Source: a virus. Taken from it: a DNA stretch of 26,604 nucleotides. The stretch spans positions 1 to 26,604 of the IMG/VR virus record IMGVR_UViG_3300043568_000455; one strand, written 5' to 3'. The position numbers and the translations under genes were made by a program. Below, one piece after another: positions 16,401 to 24,580 of the stretch (its first letter is position 1; each line of letters starts with the position of its first letter). Under the pieces are notes generated by a model. That model saw only the letters and a list, made by a program, of their open reading frames with translations, searched no databases and was not told where the DNA came from.

Positions 16401-19400
16401 CTCCTCTAGAAGATGTGGCTGTATTAGCAAAATCAAATATTGATAGTTCTGCTGTTTCAAAAGAAATGCAGTATACACTAAAAATGCAAATGGCAAGTGG
16501 ACAGATAGACCCAATGCAAATGCTTCAAATATTTGAAACCTTCGGCGATAACGCTGGAGCGATGACGCAAGTTGTTTCTATTATTGGTAAGTTTGGTGGA
16601 GACTTTGCTAACCAGATGATGGTAGTTGCTGGTATGTTTGAAGATAAAGAACAGGCAGCAACCTTTATTGCTAACATAGAAGCAAAAGGTCCAAAAGAAG
16701 CACAGGAGCAACTTGAACTATTTCAAAGAATTTCTCAATCTGCATTAGTTGTAAATAAAGATGTTCTACTAAATTATTACAATTCAAATCCAGATGCAGC
16801 CAAAGAAATTCAAGACTCTTTAGCAGCAATTGATGCTATTAAGGGAAAGGCTACTATTGATATTGTAGCAAAAACAGAAGTTTTTGGTGCTGAAGAAATG
16901 GCATTGCTAAAAGCAGATCAGGAATACTTTGACAGTTTACCAGCAGAACAGCAAAAGGTTTATCTGCAAAACATGAAGGTAATGATGACAATGGAGGGCG
17001 ACCCAGCAATGCAACTAGCCTATAAAAATTGGCTAGAAGAAAAGGGTGGTGCAAATGCTGGAAAGAGTTTCCAAGATTATGTTATTGCTAAGACTCAGCA
17101 AAAAACAGAGGCTTCTGGGGCTGAGCCTGCAGCACCAGTAGGTGGCGGTGTACAAGGCGGGGGAAATAAAGTACAATCTTCACCACTAGACGATCTAGTA
17201 AAGAAACTAAGAGATGTACGAAAGAACCAGATAAAGGTCACAGAAGGCTGGAGTGCCTCTCGTAAGGCTCTTGAAGGCCTATTTGGCGGTAGCAAGACCA
17301 TAGATGTATTCAGCGGTATAGAAAACGATCTAAGAGGGCTAGGAGGCTCTCAAGACTTTATTGAGATGATTGTTGGTATGGATCCAAAGGAATACGAAAA
17401 GAGAAAGAAATCTCTATTTGAGTTTGACAATAAAGGAAATATTATTGCACTAAAGAGAGATGCTAAAAATATTCAAGAAGCATTAAACTCAATAACCATG
17501 GGAGATTGGAACTCAAGCATGGAGGCAGAGTTAAAGGATATTTCTAATCAAACAGTTGCCTTTGAAAAATTATCTAAACTTGGTGTACCAGTTGCTAACG
17601 CCTATGACATTATCACTGACAAAACTATTGCAGCAGCAATTGCTAATGGAGCAAATGAAAAAACATTAAAGACTTTGATTGCTAGATATAAAGGTTTGAC
17701 TGCAGCACAAGAAAAGGCTAAAGCCATTTCAGGAGTTAAAACAGATATTGATCAGTTTAAAAAAGACAGAGTACAAGAAGATAGAATAAGAAATAAGTAT
17801 AGTTCATCAACTGCTTTTGCAATTGGGTCTGACGAAAACCTTAAGGCAATGGAAGCCGTTATCGCTGCTCAAGAAGCAAGAGTACAAAGTTTAATTGCAA
17901 AGGGTGCAGATAGAGCACAGATTATGGCTGCACAAGCCGAACTCAATAAGTTGGTAACTGATTTTAATGATAGACTAAATCAACTAAAGAACACTATTGG
18001 TTTTATGCAGGACATGTTTAATGATGGATTTAGTAATGCTATGGAGGCCTTTGATGTTCAAGAAACAGCACTTCAGATAAAGTTTAATCTAGATACAAAA
18101 GCAAGTCAAACAATTATAAAAGAAGCACAAGATGTTATTGCTGGAATTCAATACCAGATTGATGATAAAGAAGCAGCACTGAGGGCAATTGAAGATCAAG
18201 AGTCAAAGATTAATGATAAGTACGATGAAAGAATAGAGGCTTTAGACTCAATCGAAAAAGCAAACGCCTCAATCTCTCAGCAACAAAGAGGACAGTTAAC
18301 TCTTGCAGAAGCATTAACCTCTGGAGATATTGCTGCAGCAGCAAGGGCTGCTCAAGATATGAGAGCACAGCAGGCTGCAGATGCTGTAACAAAACAAAAA
18401 GAAGCAGTTGAAAATTCTAGACAGTTTGAACTTTCTAATGTTAGGGCATATGATCCAGTAACTAAAACATACAGGACTAGGAAAGAACTTGAAGAAGATA
18501 TTAAAAAACTACAGAATGAGATCTTTGATATAGAAGAAAAAAAGATTGAGCCAGCGCAAGAGTTTATTCGTTTAAGACAGATACAGTTAGACAAAGATAT
18601 TGAAGGCCTAACCGTACTTGGAAAAACAAGAAGTGCTTGGGAAGCCATTAAAAATGAAATAGATCTTGCCATGATAAATAGCAAAAAGTTTATAGAGTCA
18701 ATGCAACTTGCTCTTAACACTAAAAATGATTTGATCAATGCTTACAAAAATCAACAAGCAAGTGGCAACGATCCAATCGTAAATGCTGCATACACCCCTG
18801 GACCCCCAGTTCCTGGAGAAACTCCAGAACAGAAAGCAGCAAGAGAAGCAGCAGAAAAAGCAGCAGCCGAAGCAGCAGCAAAGGCTGCAGCAGAAGCAGC
18901 AGCAAAAGCAGCAGCAGATGCAGCAAAAAATGCAGCATCAAAGTCTGCATTAGGTGCCTATGCAGCAGCAGTTGCAAAGGGTGATATGAATGCAGCAGCA
19001 ATCGCTGCAGCAGGAGTAAACCCAAGTGCTCTTGCAGCACAAGAAAGCGGAGCGATTGGAGCAGCATCCATTGCAGCACAATTAAAGGCAGCAGTAGTTG
19101 CATCAGAGGCTGCAGCAGCCATAGCAAAAAATGCTAACACACTTGCTAACTTTAAAGCAAAAGAAAATGCAGAAAATGCAGCAGCGATGGCATCAGCAAA
19201 TGCTAAGGGTCATGTAGGAAGAGCAAAGGGCGGAATAATCCCTAAGATGTTTTCACTTGGTGGTTTTGCAAAGGGCACAGATACAGTGCCAGCCATGCTA
19301 ACTCCAGGAGAATTTATTATGAGTAAGTATGCTGTAGATTCTTACGGGGTAGACAGCATGAGAAAGATTAATAATGGCGAGGCATTTGGTGGAGCAGTGT

Positions 19401-19534
19401 ATAATAATACATATGCACTAACAGTTAATGCCAAGACAGATGCTAATCCAAATGAAATAGCAAGAGCAGTCATGGATACAATTAAGAGAGTCGACGATAG
19501 AAGAGTCAGGGGGGTGAATGTAAATGGTAGATGA
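10457..19534 (+). CDS. Tail tape measure protein with embedded accessory domains (3025 residues)
   Basis: Tape measure proteins set tail length and travel into the cell at injection; at about 0.15 nm per residue this one predicts a tail of roughly 450 nm. Residues about 185-515 are the conserved tail tape measure core (TVPLAMLGTTASKTFMKLEE..., 'LGGDVEDLAFFLTAMKEGGINASEGANALKSGL', 'ERELSRIQNTTTYKFKKSMEDL'), then a membrane-like stretch at 546-580. A 'DTVPAMLTPGE' motif at 679 is repeated at 2942. Between them: an unfamiliar region (about 735-1020), a kinase-like domain (about 1025-1275), a Lys-rich linker, two 45-residue repeats (1386-1475), hydrophobic stretches at about 1540-1610 and a Gly/Ala-rich one at about 1795-1875, coiled coils at about 2510-2770, and an Ala-rich segment near 2790-2830. 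RBS AGAGGTG decides the start. The end overlaps the next gene by 11 bases. Confidence 0.95.
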   Translation: MADVQSNIHVNIDTSDALASLKLLQRQISAFHTQMAKSGTAAAAVSANQAQNLMNAINATGQFQASMRQVTTSTEHFTESLERNKLTSREYFRYTGAATKTFGRLFKSEFETLNKVARERVKDIQTQYIKMGRGANGALQSIAVRPLTLDMKNLGTQTAIAAQRQQLLNQLLKQGSTNLLNFGKNTQWAGRQLMVGFTVPLAMLGTTASKTFMKLEEQAIRFKRVYGELFTTQEETEQMVKQIQLLAKEYTKYGVAVEDTMKMAADAAAMGKMGADLTAQVAQATRLAVLGGVEQTQALETTISVTNAFGVATEDLAKKIDFLNAVENQTVVSIEDLTIAMPKAGPVVQQLGGDVEDLAFFLTAMKEGGINASEGANALKSGLASLINPSEKASKMLMGLGVNIKGIVEANKGDVKSTVIDFAAALDTLDPLNRARAIEQLFGKFQFSRLSTLFQNVIGEGTQAARVLKLTNATTEELAILSERELSRIQNTTTYKFKKSMEDLKVAIAPVGEQFLKALTPIVEFVGKILDKFNNLGDGSKKFLTILTVAVAGIGPILLMTFGLLANAVANIIKLFAGMKSMYNRTGSASKVLGDQTNYLTKEQIEASAVAASLDQVHQKLKQTFTSEASAVNMLANAYRRAIAAQAGFTGPVRGGGKAPGLKRYSTGTRKVPGSGNQDTVPAMLTPGEAVIPAQAAQDPANRPVIARMIAGQTVQGFNEGTTGVKYQKTHVGGKSDQKNISDIIKHSPFMSDDQKSKLRALEAILVSQGLPPTTATLHKLMFNFPEHLNMSMKSAAGVSPQSFIDAWEKMGPGKWSASNLSATMADPLDRAILEIIKQDLKDGKIKGISDDYISKVFTERIPAERPEVAKTAGYREAQKLYQASTQFLLGKGLGNTPAESERILKEAVEKGFIKDFSIETREGTGKTNKGKVVTGSATVTLNDGTVVNMNRLGSGHRVNISQDEESKAKSNAAVERARAKSIAQKAADVPSQAKIQVLKDVSDAAAKTASGKLDPTDFGKQISPSSGYSFKEASFMGGLYKKPDGSRVFVKPMMDERAALAEMRATQIARDVHGLNAPDQRIATMLDPTDPSKQRKLIVLESPYNAAFDPSKISKSFTPEEYFRQLVAANLRVDKDLKPGNLGGNVLTDVGAAGVFDSASGKRDFVKNLPSMEEMAKVNLSGVPGKQAGNSPRWFSNATADIARSMTSQQYHNAMIAEIDRVLPRLEKTLATMDLTPEEKPYYQAMVDRLREGKKVDWKKLHKLHTSILVKPDEVVEDPKTKKTKKPKTTSKPAGVKSSTGSPKDTRLAPASLAPSIRQKPTVLRGKSDAPQIDISEQELARTAPRGIKRLSDPAEAIVSGAKSTVAEAKAVGSQIGTNITQSVAAASRTMLYGTGPIDANAKSVRRRLQKEATPKFQREKALKESQAKAAASRTALYGTGPIDADAKSLRRQMEKRSRIAEKIAYQERIISQKAAAAAMAQAPMLGPRKPTMYDKTVGTAAAKVRTSKVAENFRGLKASESKIGYLRQKSADRSAAGKGPGMGMAGAMGVASGVAMIGSMAPGKVGEISQKIMMPLMGMAMIMPMLQNKFSALAVGVGLVVAAYAYQRMVFDKAQDAALELTDAMGSGTRAIKALSEFSTKVGAGEIMDRRRKDSFSPFQTKTGKTTFGEAYMAGEGGKAMAKNVTQTIKMGGENGKSMASGQVADQLMTAVVSGVLDPAQARSIAANLGEQLGDQSFGIEINSKLISMLGPNGENILKDGVELEVKLLQDTRTRMNLASTAARDAGGWTGKDVGKTAGYSIGAGLAGAGAGAIAGGLLAGGAAAGATGLATAAGATALGAAATGAAVGSAVPVVGTIIGAALGIGVGAFLARKDRNKRIGEASGASIAMQKIALQQQKELNDSVELRYQKELEIAKAKGDQVEMQRLSDQYDEDKIALLTENAALVADIQKSYADAEGATQNALMTGADKAITKQYAGTPLEDVAVLAKSNIDSSAVSKEMQYTLKMQMASGQIDPMQMLQIFETFGDNAGAMTQVVSIIGKFGGDFANQMMVVAGMFEDKEQAATFIANIEAKGPKEAQEQLELFQRISQSALVVNKDVLLNYYNSNPDAAKEIQDSLAAIDAIKGKATIDIVAKTEVFGAEEMALLKADQEYFDSLPAEQQKVYLQNMKVMMTMEGDPAMQLAYKNWLEEKGGANAGKSFQDYVIAKTQQKTEASGAEPAAPVGGGVQGGGNKVQSSPLDDLVKKLRDVRKNQIKVTEGWSASRKALEGLFGGSKTIDVFSGIENDLRGLGGSQDFIEMIVGMDPKEYEKRKKSLFEFDNKGNIIALKRDAKNIQEALNSITMGDWNSSMEAELKDISNQTVAFEKLSKLGVPVANAYDIITDKTIAAAIANGANEKTLKTLIARYKGLTAAQEKAKAISGVKTDIDQFKKDRVQEDRIRNKYSSSTAFAIGSDENLKAMEAVIAAQEARVQSLIAKGADRAQIMAAQAELNKLVTDFNDRLNQLKNTIGFMQDMFNDGFSNAMEAFDVQETALQIKFNLDTKASQTIIKEAQDVIAGIQYQIDDKEAALRAIEDQESKINDKYDERIEALDSIEKANASISQQQRGQLTLAEALTSGDIAAAARAAQDMRAQQAADAVTKQKEAVENSRQFELSNVRAYDPVTKTYRTRKELEEDIKKLQNEIFDIEEKKIEPAQEFIRLRQIQLDKDIEGLTVLGKTRSAWEAIKNEIDLAMINSKKFIESMQLALNTKNDLINAYKNQQASGNDPIVNAAYTPGPPVPGETPEQKAAREAAEKAAAEAAAKAAAEAAAKAAADAAKNAASKSALGAYAAAVAKGDMNAAAIAAAGVNPSALAAQESGAIGAASIAAQLKAAVVASEAAAAIAKNANTLANFKAKENAENAAAMASANAKGHVGRAKGGIIPKMFSLGGFAKGTDTVPAMLTPGEFIMSKYAVDSYGVDSMRKINNGEAFGGAVYNNTYALTVNAKTDANPNEIARAVMDTIKRVDDRRVRGVNVNGR
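12491..12535 (+). repeat. First 'DTVPAMLTPGE' motif of the tape measure protein
   Basis: Encodes DTVPAMLTPGEAVIP at residues 679-693, followed by 'NRPVIARMIAGQTVQGF'. The same 11-residue core recurs at 19280-19324 near the C-terminus. The motif is common in phage tape measure proteins and its role is unknown to me. Here the two copies bracket the inserted accessory domains. Confidence 0.8.
14612..14881 (+). repeat. Tandem 45-residue repeat in the tape measure protein
   Basis: Units at 14612-14746 and 14747-14881 begin AAASRTMLYGTGPIDANAKS and AAASRTALYGTGPIDADAKS. The first 25 residues are nearly identical; the rest are charged helix that has diverged. A degenerate third start (AAAAAMAQAPMLGP) follows. 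They sit in the linker between the kinase-like domain and the first glycine-rich hydrophobic region. Confidence 0.8.
18828..18945 (+). repeat. GCA-rich low-complexity run encoding an alanine-rich helix
   Basis: Imperfect repeats of GCAGCAGAA and GCAGCAAAA encode runs such as AAEAAAKAAAEAAAKAAADAA near residues 2790-2830. This is a single alpha-helix or coiled-coil type spacer after the coiled-coil part of the tape measure protein, and a likely site of length change by slippage. Confidence 0.75.
19280..19324 (+). repeat. Second 'DTVPAMLTPGE' motif of the tape measure protein
   Basis: Encodes DTVPAMLTPGEFIMS at residues 2942-2956 in the usual C-terminal context (GGFAKGT before, 'KYAVDSYGVDSMRKINNG' after). 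It matches the copy at 12491 in 11 consecutive residues but with different codons, so the two are old or separately acquired. Confidence 0.8.
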
Positions 19535-20192
19535 GGTTGATCCAAGATATACCTATATGCAAAGCCGTAAGAAATATAACAGGCCTAGCGGTATGCTTTG
19601 GTCTGAAAATTCAGGAACCCTTGTAGAAGATCCAACAAGCACCGAAGTGCCAAAGAGAAAAATATATATCCCCTATGGACTAGAGGTGGGTGCCCTTGCC
19701 CTTGAAGATACTGCTCCAGAACTTATAGATCAATTTTTAATGTTAACAGATGACAATAGGTCCCCTTTAGATTTTTCTCAAGAGCGTATAGAAAAAAGAG
19801 AAAGAATGATTAATGGAAGAATGAGGTCATACCATATATCTGACAAGATGAGACTAAGAACTGACTGGAACATGATTCCGTCCAGGTCTCATTCTGATGT
19901 TCCTAGTTTTGATACAGCAACTGGACTTTCACCACACAAATCTTACACAACAGACGGCGGTGCAGGTGGTGCGGATATGCTTGAATGGTATGATTCACAT
20001 AAGGGTTCGTTTTGGGTATTTCTTGCATATGATAGAAAAGGAATTTTTAAGGGAACTGCTGAACCATACGACCATCTGAAACAATACAATCAGTTAATAG
20101 AAATGTTTATTTCTGATTTCTCGTATTCTGTGGAAAAAAGAGGAACTAGTTTTGACTACTGGAATGTTTCTGTAACTCTGGAAGAAGTATAA
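19524..20192 (+). CDS. Distal tail-like minor tail protein
   Basis: 222 residues, directly after the tape measure gene where the distal tail (Dit) or first tip protein is normally found. Motifs include 'MRSYHISDKMRLRTDWNMIPSRSH', a Gly-rich turn 'TTDGGAGGADMLEWYDSHKGSFWVFLAYD' and a C-terminal 'IEMFISDFSYSVEKRGTSFDYWNVSVTLEEV' that looks like the edge strands of a tube-like fold. I associate this pattern with minor tail proteins of actinobacterial siphoviruses; the molecular role is inferred from position. ATG 19524 has AGGGGGG (19508-19514) upstream and lies inside the last codons of the tape measure gene (11-base overlap). It ends in TAATG with the hub gene. Arginine codons are mostly AGA/AGG (12 of 14 by my count). 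Confidence 0.72.
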   Translation: MVDEVDPRYTYMQSRKKYNRPSGMLWSENSGTLVEDPTSTEVPKRKIYIPYGLEVGALALEDTAPELIDQFLMLTDDNRSPLDFSQERIEKRERMINGRMRSYHISDKMRLRTDWNMIPSRSHSDVPSFDTATGLSPHKSYTTDGGAGGADMLEWYDSHKGSFWVFLAYDRKGIFKGTAEPYDHLKQYNQLIEMFISDFSYSVEKRGTSFDYWNVSVTLEEV

Positions 20193-23100
20193 TGTTTGAA
20201 GATAAAGACTTACAGAATTTCTTAGAGACATCGCCAACAATAAGAAATAAGTCGTTAATCATTGCAGAGTGGAATATGAATATTCCTACCAATATAAAAC
20301 ATATTGGAAACTACAGATACAGACCAACACAGTCTGGATCAAATTATGCATCACTTCCAACAGGGTTTGATATAAATGACGCTGGATATTTTTATACTAA
20401 CGCAACAGATGCAGACACAATTGTAGATGGTCTATTCGATAATGATGATCTTCCCACCACACTTTTAACAAAAAAAGAAAAGTTAAAAACATTGTATTCT
20501 TTGGAAGACTGCTTTGGTCAGTTTAGACCTAGGTCTGGAATTAACAAGGCTGCATTTTTTGAAAATGGAAAACTACACCATCCAAACCTAGTAATGGCAG
20601 ATCGACCAAGATACTATATGCCAGATAAAAATGATAAGTTTAAGTATTGGACTTCATATAGAACTGAAGGAACATATAAGTATGTTTATAATGATTCCTC
20701 CATAGAGTACGGAGTGAAAGAAACATTTATTGACAAAGATGGTACAGAAAAGTTTGGCATTGTAGATAGTGTATCTGAGTATGGCATAGCATCTAAGGTT
20801 CGTGGTTCGCAATACTCAATAGAAGATGCAGTTCCTTTTGTAGTCTATAAAGAAAAAATTCCTACAAATAGGGTTGTTGTTAAGATGCAAACACATACTG
20901 GAACAGAAAATCTAGGCCCATTCTCTTCACCATCTGGATCTTTTGCTGACCCATTCTTTGGAGATATAAACAAAAAAACTCCTAGCAAATGGAAGATTCA
21001 ATTCCTTAAAGATGGTAATTGGGAAAATGTTATTTCTTTTGATCCAGCAGTAACAAGAAGAGATGGCTCCCAGGTAATAAAAAGTGATGGATATTTAGAG
21101 ATTGCCTATGGACTTATTATCCCAGATGAATGGCGAGATACTTTTGTTTTTGCAGAGACATACATTAGCGCAGACTTGCTTCCAGTAGAATCGGTTGTTG
21201 GTTACGCATATCTTATCAAGCAAGACTATAACGATGTTGGAGAGTACCATATTTGGGATGGTTTAGATTACGTAGTTATAAAACCAAAGTATGGCTGGTA
21301 CATACAAGATGAAACTGTTGATAGACTAACCAACTTTGTTACAGACTTAACATCTCCAGACTACTTTATAAGATCTCTTGACAACAAAGTTCAATATAGA
21401 GAGTTAGAATATATTTCTGGAATAAGAGTTGTTGTTGATACGATGAACACCAAGGACTCAACCTTTGACATGATAGAGATATCACCAAGACTTACTGTAG
21501 ATATTTCTGATAAGACACTGGACTATTCTATAAACAAGAGCGCTTCAGATCTAGGCCTTTCTGGTTTGCCAGTGGGGCAATTGATTGCATCTAACGGAAG
21601 CCTTTCTATTTTTGATCATGACCAAGCGTTTAACCCAAACAATAAAGATAGTATTATATCTAAATATATTGCAAGACACATACAATTTAAATTTTATGAA
21701 GTAATCAGAGATGTTGCTGGATGGGATTATTTTATTCCTATAAAAACTTTATACTCTGACCCTTTCCCAAAGTCAGACTTGATGTCAAAGCAAGTTAGTT
21801 TATCTTTAAGAGATATGTACTGGTACCTTGAATCAATAATGGCACCAGAAATGCTAATGACAGAGGTATCTGTTAGTTCTGCAGTTTCATTACTTCTTGA
21901 CCATATAGGTTTTTCTAACTACACATTTAAGAGAGTGTCAAACGAAAAAGAAATTATAATACCGTATTTCTTTGTATCTCCAGAAACTAGTGTTGCTCAA
22001 GTTCTTGAAGACATTGCTGTATCAACTCAGACCGCAATGTTTTTTGATGAATACAATAACTTTGTCATGATGAGCAAAGATTACATAATGCCAACAGTAA
22101 CTCAAAGACCAACCACGTTTTCATTAATTGGAACAAAAGATTTTGTTGAGGATAAAGAAATAAAAAATAAAACAAACAAGCCAAAGTTGGCAAACGTAAT
22201 ATCTGTTTCAACACAAGAAAATTCTGTGTATAATGATGGAGCCATTAATTATTCTGCAAGGTATATTCAAAGATCTGTTGGATCTTTAAGGCAAGCAAAC
22301 CTTGTTGACAATGAAAGATACTACACATACAAGCCAGCACTTTTGTGGGAAGTGTCTGGAAGTCAAAACACAAAGTCTATAAATAATGAAGTAGGAAATC
22401 AGTCTGCATATGTCCTTAGCGCAATACCACTAAACTCTAATCTTACAGCAGATGTGCCAGTAGTTAAAAATAACATCGTAATAAACAACACGCTTAGTCT
22501 TGGAGAAGCGGTATACTGGATTACTAGATACAACGGATACTTTTATTCTCAAGGAGAAATAATTAAATATGATGCCGTTCAATATAATATTTCTGGATTT
22601 GGAAATGTATGGATAACCTCTACAGAAGATTATCAAAACTATTTTGCAAAACTTCCTTTTAATGGAAAGATATATCCAACAGGATTGGTTAGAATATACT
22701 CTGAGCCTAAATACTTTGAGCAAGGGGGAGTTGTAAAACTTCAGAATGGTCCTGTTGAAAAGCATGGTCGTGGTCAATTTGGAACAAAGATCGTAGCGCA
22801 CAATGCTGGGATTGCTGATTACTGGAAGTCAGATAATAATATTAAAGGATGTTACATGCTTTCTCAATATCTTTTTGAAAAAGATTTAACACTGCCTGCA
22901 ACAACTGTTGCTTCTGCTGGTAAACTTACTGCTGCTGGTGCTTCCTCTGATGCTACATCTAGATCTTCATCAAGAAATGGAATTATTAAAAACTTTATGT
23001 CTACATCTTTTGTTGGCGAGATAAGCACAGCAACACAGGTTCAAAGTGGAACACTTCAATCTTCTGCTTTATGTTTAACTGGACCAAACTTTACAACCAA

Positions 23101-24580
23101 AGAAAAGCCAAGAGACTTTGTATCATATGTCTATAAATCATTAGAAGATAATAAATATAAACACTTTGGAACAAGAATGAGAATTGTTGGCAAAATTGAA
23201 AGCAATGAAGACAGAGGGCAAACATCAAATGGGTCAGACACATACTACATAGTTAATGGAAGCACTCCAGATAAAAACATAAATATTTCTGGAGGTTCTG
23301 GCGGTCTTGCCTTTATGATAAACCCAACAACAAATGTTGGATATTATTTTGAAATTGCTGCTTTGGGCGTTGGCAATTTGTCTAAAGAAGAAAGAGAAAG
23401 CGTAAGCAATGTTTTCTTTTACAAAGTAAAATCTAGCGGGGGATCTGCGGTTCCAGTAAAACTTTGGGAAGGCCTTGGAGAAATTACCGTAGACGATGGA
23501 AGATTTACTGGTCAGTCAAGAATTATTGCTGAGGAAAATCCAACAGTATATGACCTAGCAGTAGAGTACCAAGACATAGGAAAAACTAGAAGATTCTATC
23601 TTTATATAAACGGCAAACTAATTAAAACTGTAGACGATACAGATCCACTTCCAACATACTCTGGGGTTGCTTTATTTACTAGAGGTTCTTCTAGAATTAT
23701 GTTTGAAAATGTTTATGCTCTATGCAATAACTATTCTCAAAACACAACATTTTCTTTAGGAGCACCAGTAAACTCAGTTTTTGGGGATTCAGATATTGAT
23801 GCAAATGAGTCATTTAGAAAGTACGCATTGAGTGGATTAATACAAGACACCTATCTTTCTGGAATAGGAACATCTGAAGCACCAAAATATAACATTTTCT
23901 TTGAAGAGTTTGGAAGCATTATGAGAGAGGCAGCAACATTTAATTTTAAATATGATAAAGCCTTTCCAGCACTGACTGCAAAAATATCTCCAACATTTAA
24001 TAAACTAAAGGGTTATGTTGTTTCAGGATTTAGAGCGGGGTCTTATGGTGCAGAGTTTATTATATTTAATGCAACAGATACAGCGATCAGTCTTGATGAA
24101 ACAACTGGAAACTACTTAAGAGTACAAGGAATAACATTTACCCAGCAATCAGACAATAGGTTAAGCGTAGATGATTACTTTGACAGAAATACATCTTTAT
24201 CTAATCCAACATTCATTACTGAAACATCGGTTTCAAATCCATTTAAATTTAAACAAGACTATCAAGACATTAAACTAAGCAGAATGACACACGGAAGAAA
24301 AGATTTTTCTTTAACAACTCCGTACATTCAGTCATACGATGAAGCAAATAGTTTAATGAAATGGTTGATTGAAAAAATATCAAAGCCTCGAAAGTCTGTA
24401 GGCGTTAAGATTTTCCCAATTCCAACTCTACAATTGGGAGACATTGTAACTTTAGATTACGAAGAGAATGGTGTCAATATGGCATCATCTACTTCAAGTC
24501 GTTTTGTTATCTACAATATAGATTACTCTAAGAGTTCTGATGGTGCAGAAATGACAGTATTCTTAAGTGAGGTGCTATAG
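20192..24580 (+). CDS. Large tail hub / tail-associated protein with an inserted lectin-like domain
   Basis: 1462 residues. The start is in a TAATG overlap with GGAAG upstream. N-terminal residues 1-60 include 'NKSLIIAEWNMNIPTNIKHIGNYRYRP'. Residues about 430-650 (TVDISDKTLDYSINKSASDL..., 'GSLSIFDHDQAFNPNN', 'VSSAVSLLLDHIGFSNY', 'AQVLEDIAVSTQTAMFFDEYNNF') resemble tail hub proteins of the gp27/XkdQ type. Residues about 990-1185 read as a concanavalin/LamG-like jelly roll ('YDLAVEYQDIGKTRRFYLYINGKLIKTVDD', then 'GVALFTRGSSRIMFENVYAL'). The C-terminal 'SLMKWLIEKISKPRKSVGVKIFPIPTLQLGDIVTLDYEENG' closes a hub domain. It would plug the tube, contact the tape measure C-terminus and perhaps bind cell-surface glycans. 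No peptidase motif seen. The stop shares a base with the next GTG (TAGTG). Confidence 0.8.
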   Translation: MFEDKDLQNFLETSPTIRNKSLIIAEWNMNIPTNIKHIGNYRYRPTQSGSNYASLPTGFDINDAGYFYTNATDADTIVDGLFDNDDLPTTLLTKKEKLKTLYSLEDCFGQFRPRSGINKAAFFENGKLHHPNLVMADRPRYYMPDKNDKFKYWTSYRTEGTYKYVYNDSSIEYGVKETFIDKDGTEKFGIVDSVSEYGIASKVRGSQYSIEDAVPFVVYKEKIPTNRVVVKMQTHTGTENLGPFSSPSGSFADPFFGDINKKTPSKWKIQFLKDGNWENVISFDPAVTRRDGSQVIKSDGYLEIAYGLIIPDEWRDTFVFAETYISADLLPVESVVGYAYLIKQDYNDVGEYHIWDGLDYVVIKPKYGWYIQDETVDRLTNFVTDLTSPDYFIRSLDNKVQYRELEYISGIRVVVDTMNTKDSTFDMIEISPRLTVDISDKTLDYSINKSASDLGLSGLPVGQLIASNGSLSIFDHDQAFNPNNKDSIISKYIARHIQFKFYEVIRDVAGWDYFIPIKTLYSDPFPKSDLMSKQVSLSLRDMYWYLESIMAPEMLMTEVSVSSAVSLLLDHIGFSNYTFKRVSNEKEIIIPYFFVSPETSVAQVLEDIAVSTQTAMFFDEYNNFVMMSKDYIMPTVTQRPTTFSLIGTKDFVEDKEIKNKTNKPKLANVISVSTQENSVYNDGAINYSARYIQRSVGSLRQANLVDNERYYTYKPALLWEVSGSQNTKSINNEVGNQSAYVLSAIPLNSNLTADVPVVKNNIVINNTLSLGEAVYWITRYNGYFYSQGEIIKYDAVQYNISGFGNVWITSTEDYQNYFAKLPFNGKIYPTGLVRIYSEPKYFEQGGVVKLQNGPVEKHGRGQFGTKIVAHNAGIADYWKSDNNIKGCYMLSQYLFEKDLTLPATTVASAGKLTAAGASSDATSRSSSRNGIIKNFMSTSFVGEISTATQVQSGTLQSSALCLTGPNFTTKEKPRDFVSYVYKSLEDNKYKHFGTRMRIVGKIESNEDRGQTSNGSDTYYIVNGSTPDKNINISGGSGGLAFMINPTTNVGYYFEIAALGVGNLSKEERESVSNVFFYKVKSSGGSAVPVKLWEGLGEITVDDGRFTGQSRIIAEENPTVYDLAVEYQDIGKTRRFYLYINGKLIKTVDDTDPLPTYSGVALFTRGSSRIMFENVYALCNNYSQNTTFSLGAPVNSVFGDSDIDANESFRKYALSGLIQDTYLSGIGTSEAPKYNIFFEEFGSIMREAATFNFKYDKAFPALTAKISPTFNKLKGYVVSGFRAGSYGAEFIIFNATDTAISLDETTGNYLRVQGITFTQQSDNRLSVDDYFDRNTSLSNPTFITETSVSNPFKFKQDYQDIKLSRMTHGRKDFSLTTPYIQSYDEANSLMKWLIEKISKPRKSVGVKIFPIPTLQLGDIVTLDYEENGVNMASSTSSRFVIYNIDYSKSSDGAEMTVFLSEVL

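Noticed and set aside
18828-18945. CRISPR-like or regulatory repeat in the GCA-rich tract
   Set aside because: It is an imperfect codon-level repeat without spacers and in frame with an alanine-rich helix.
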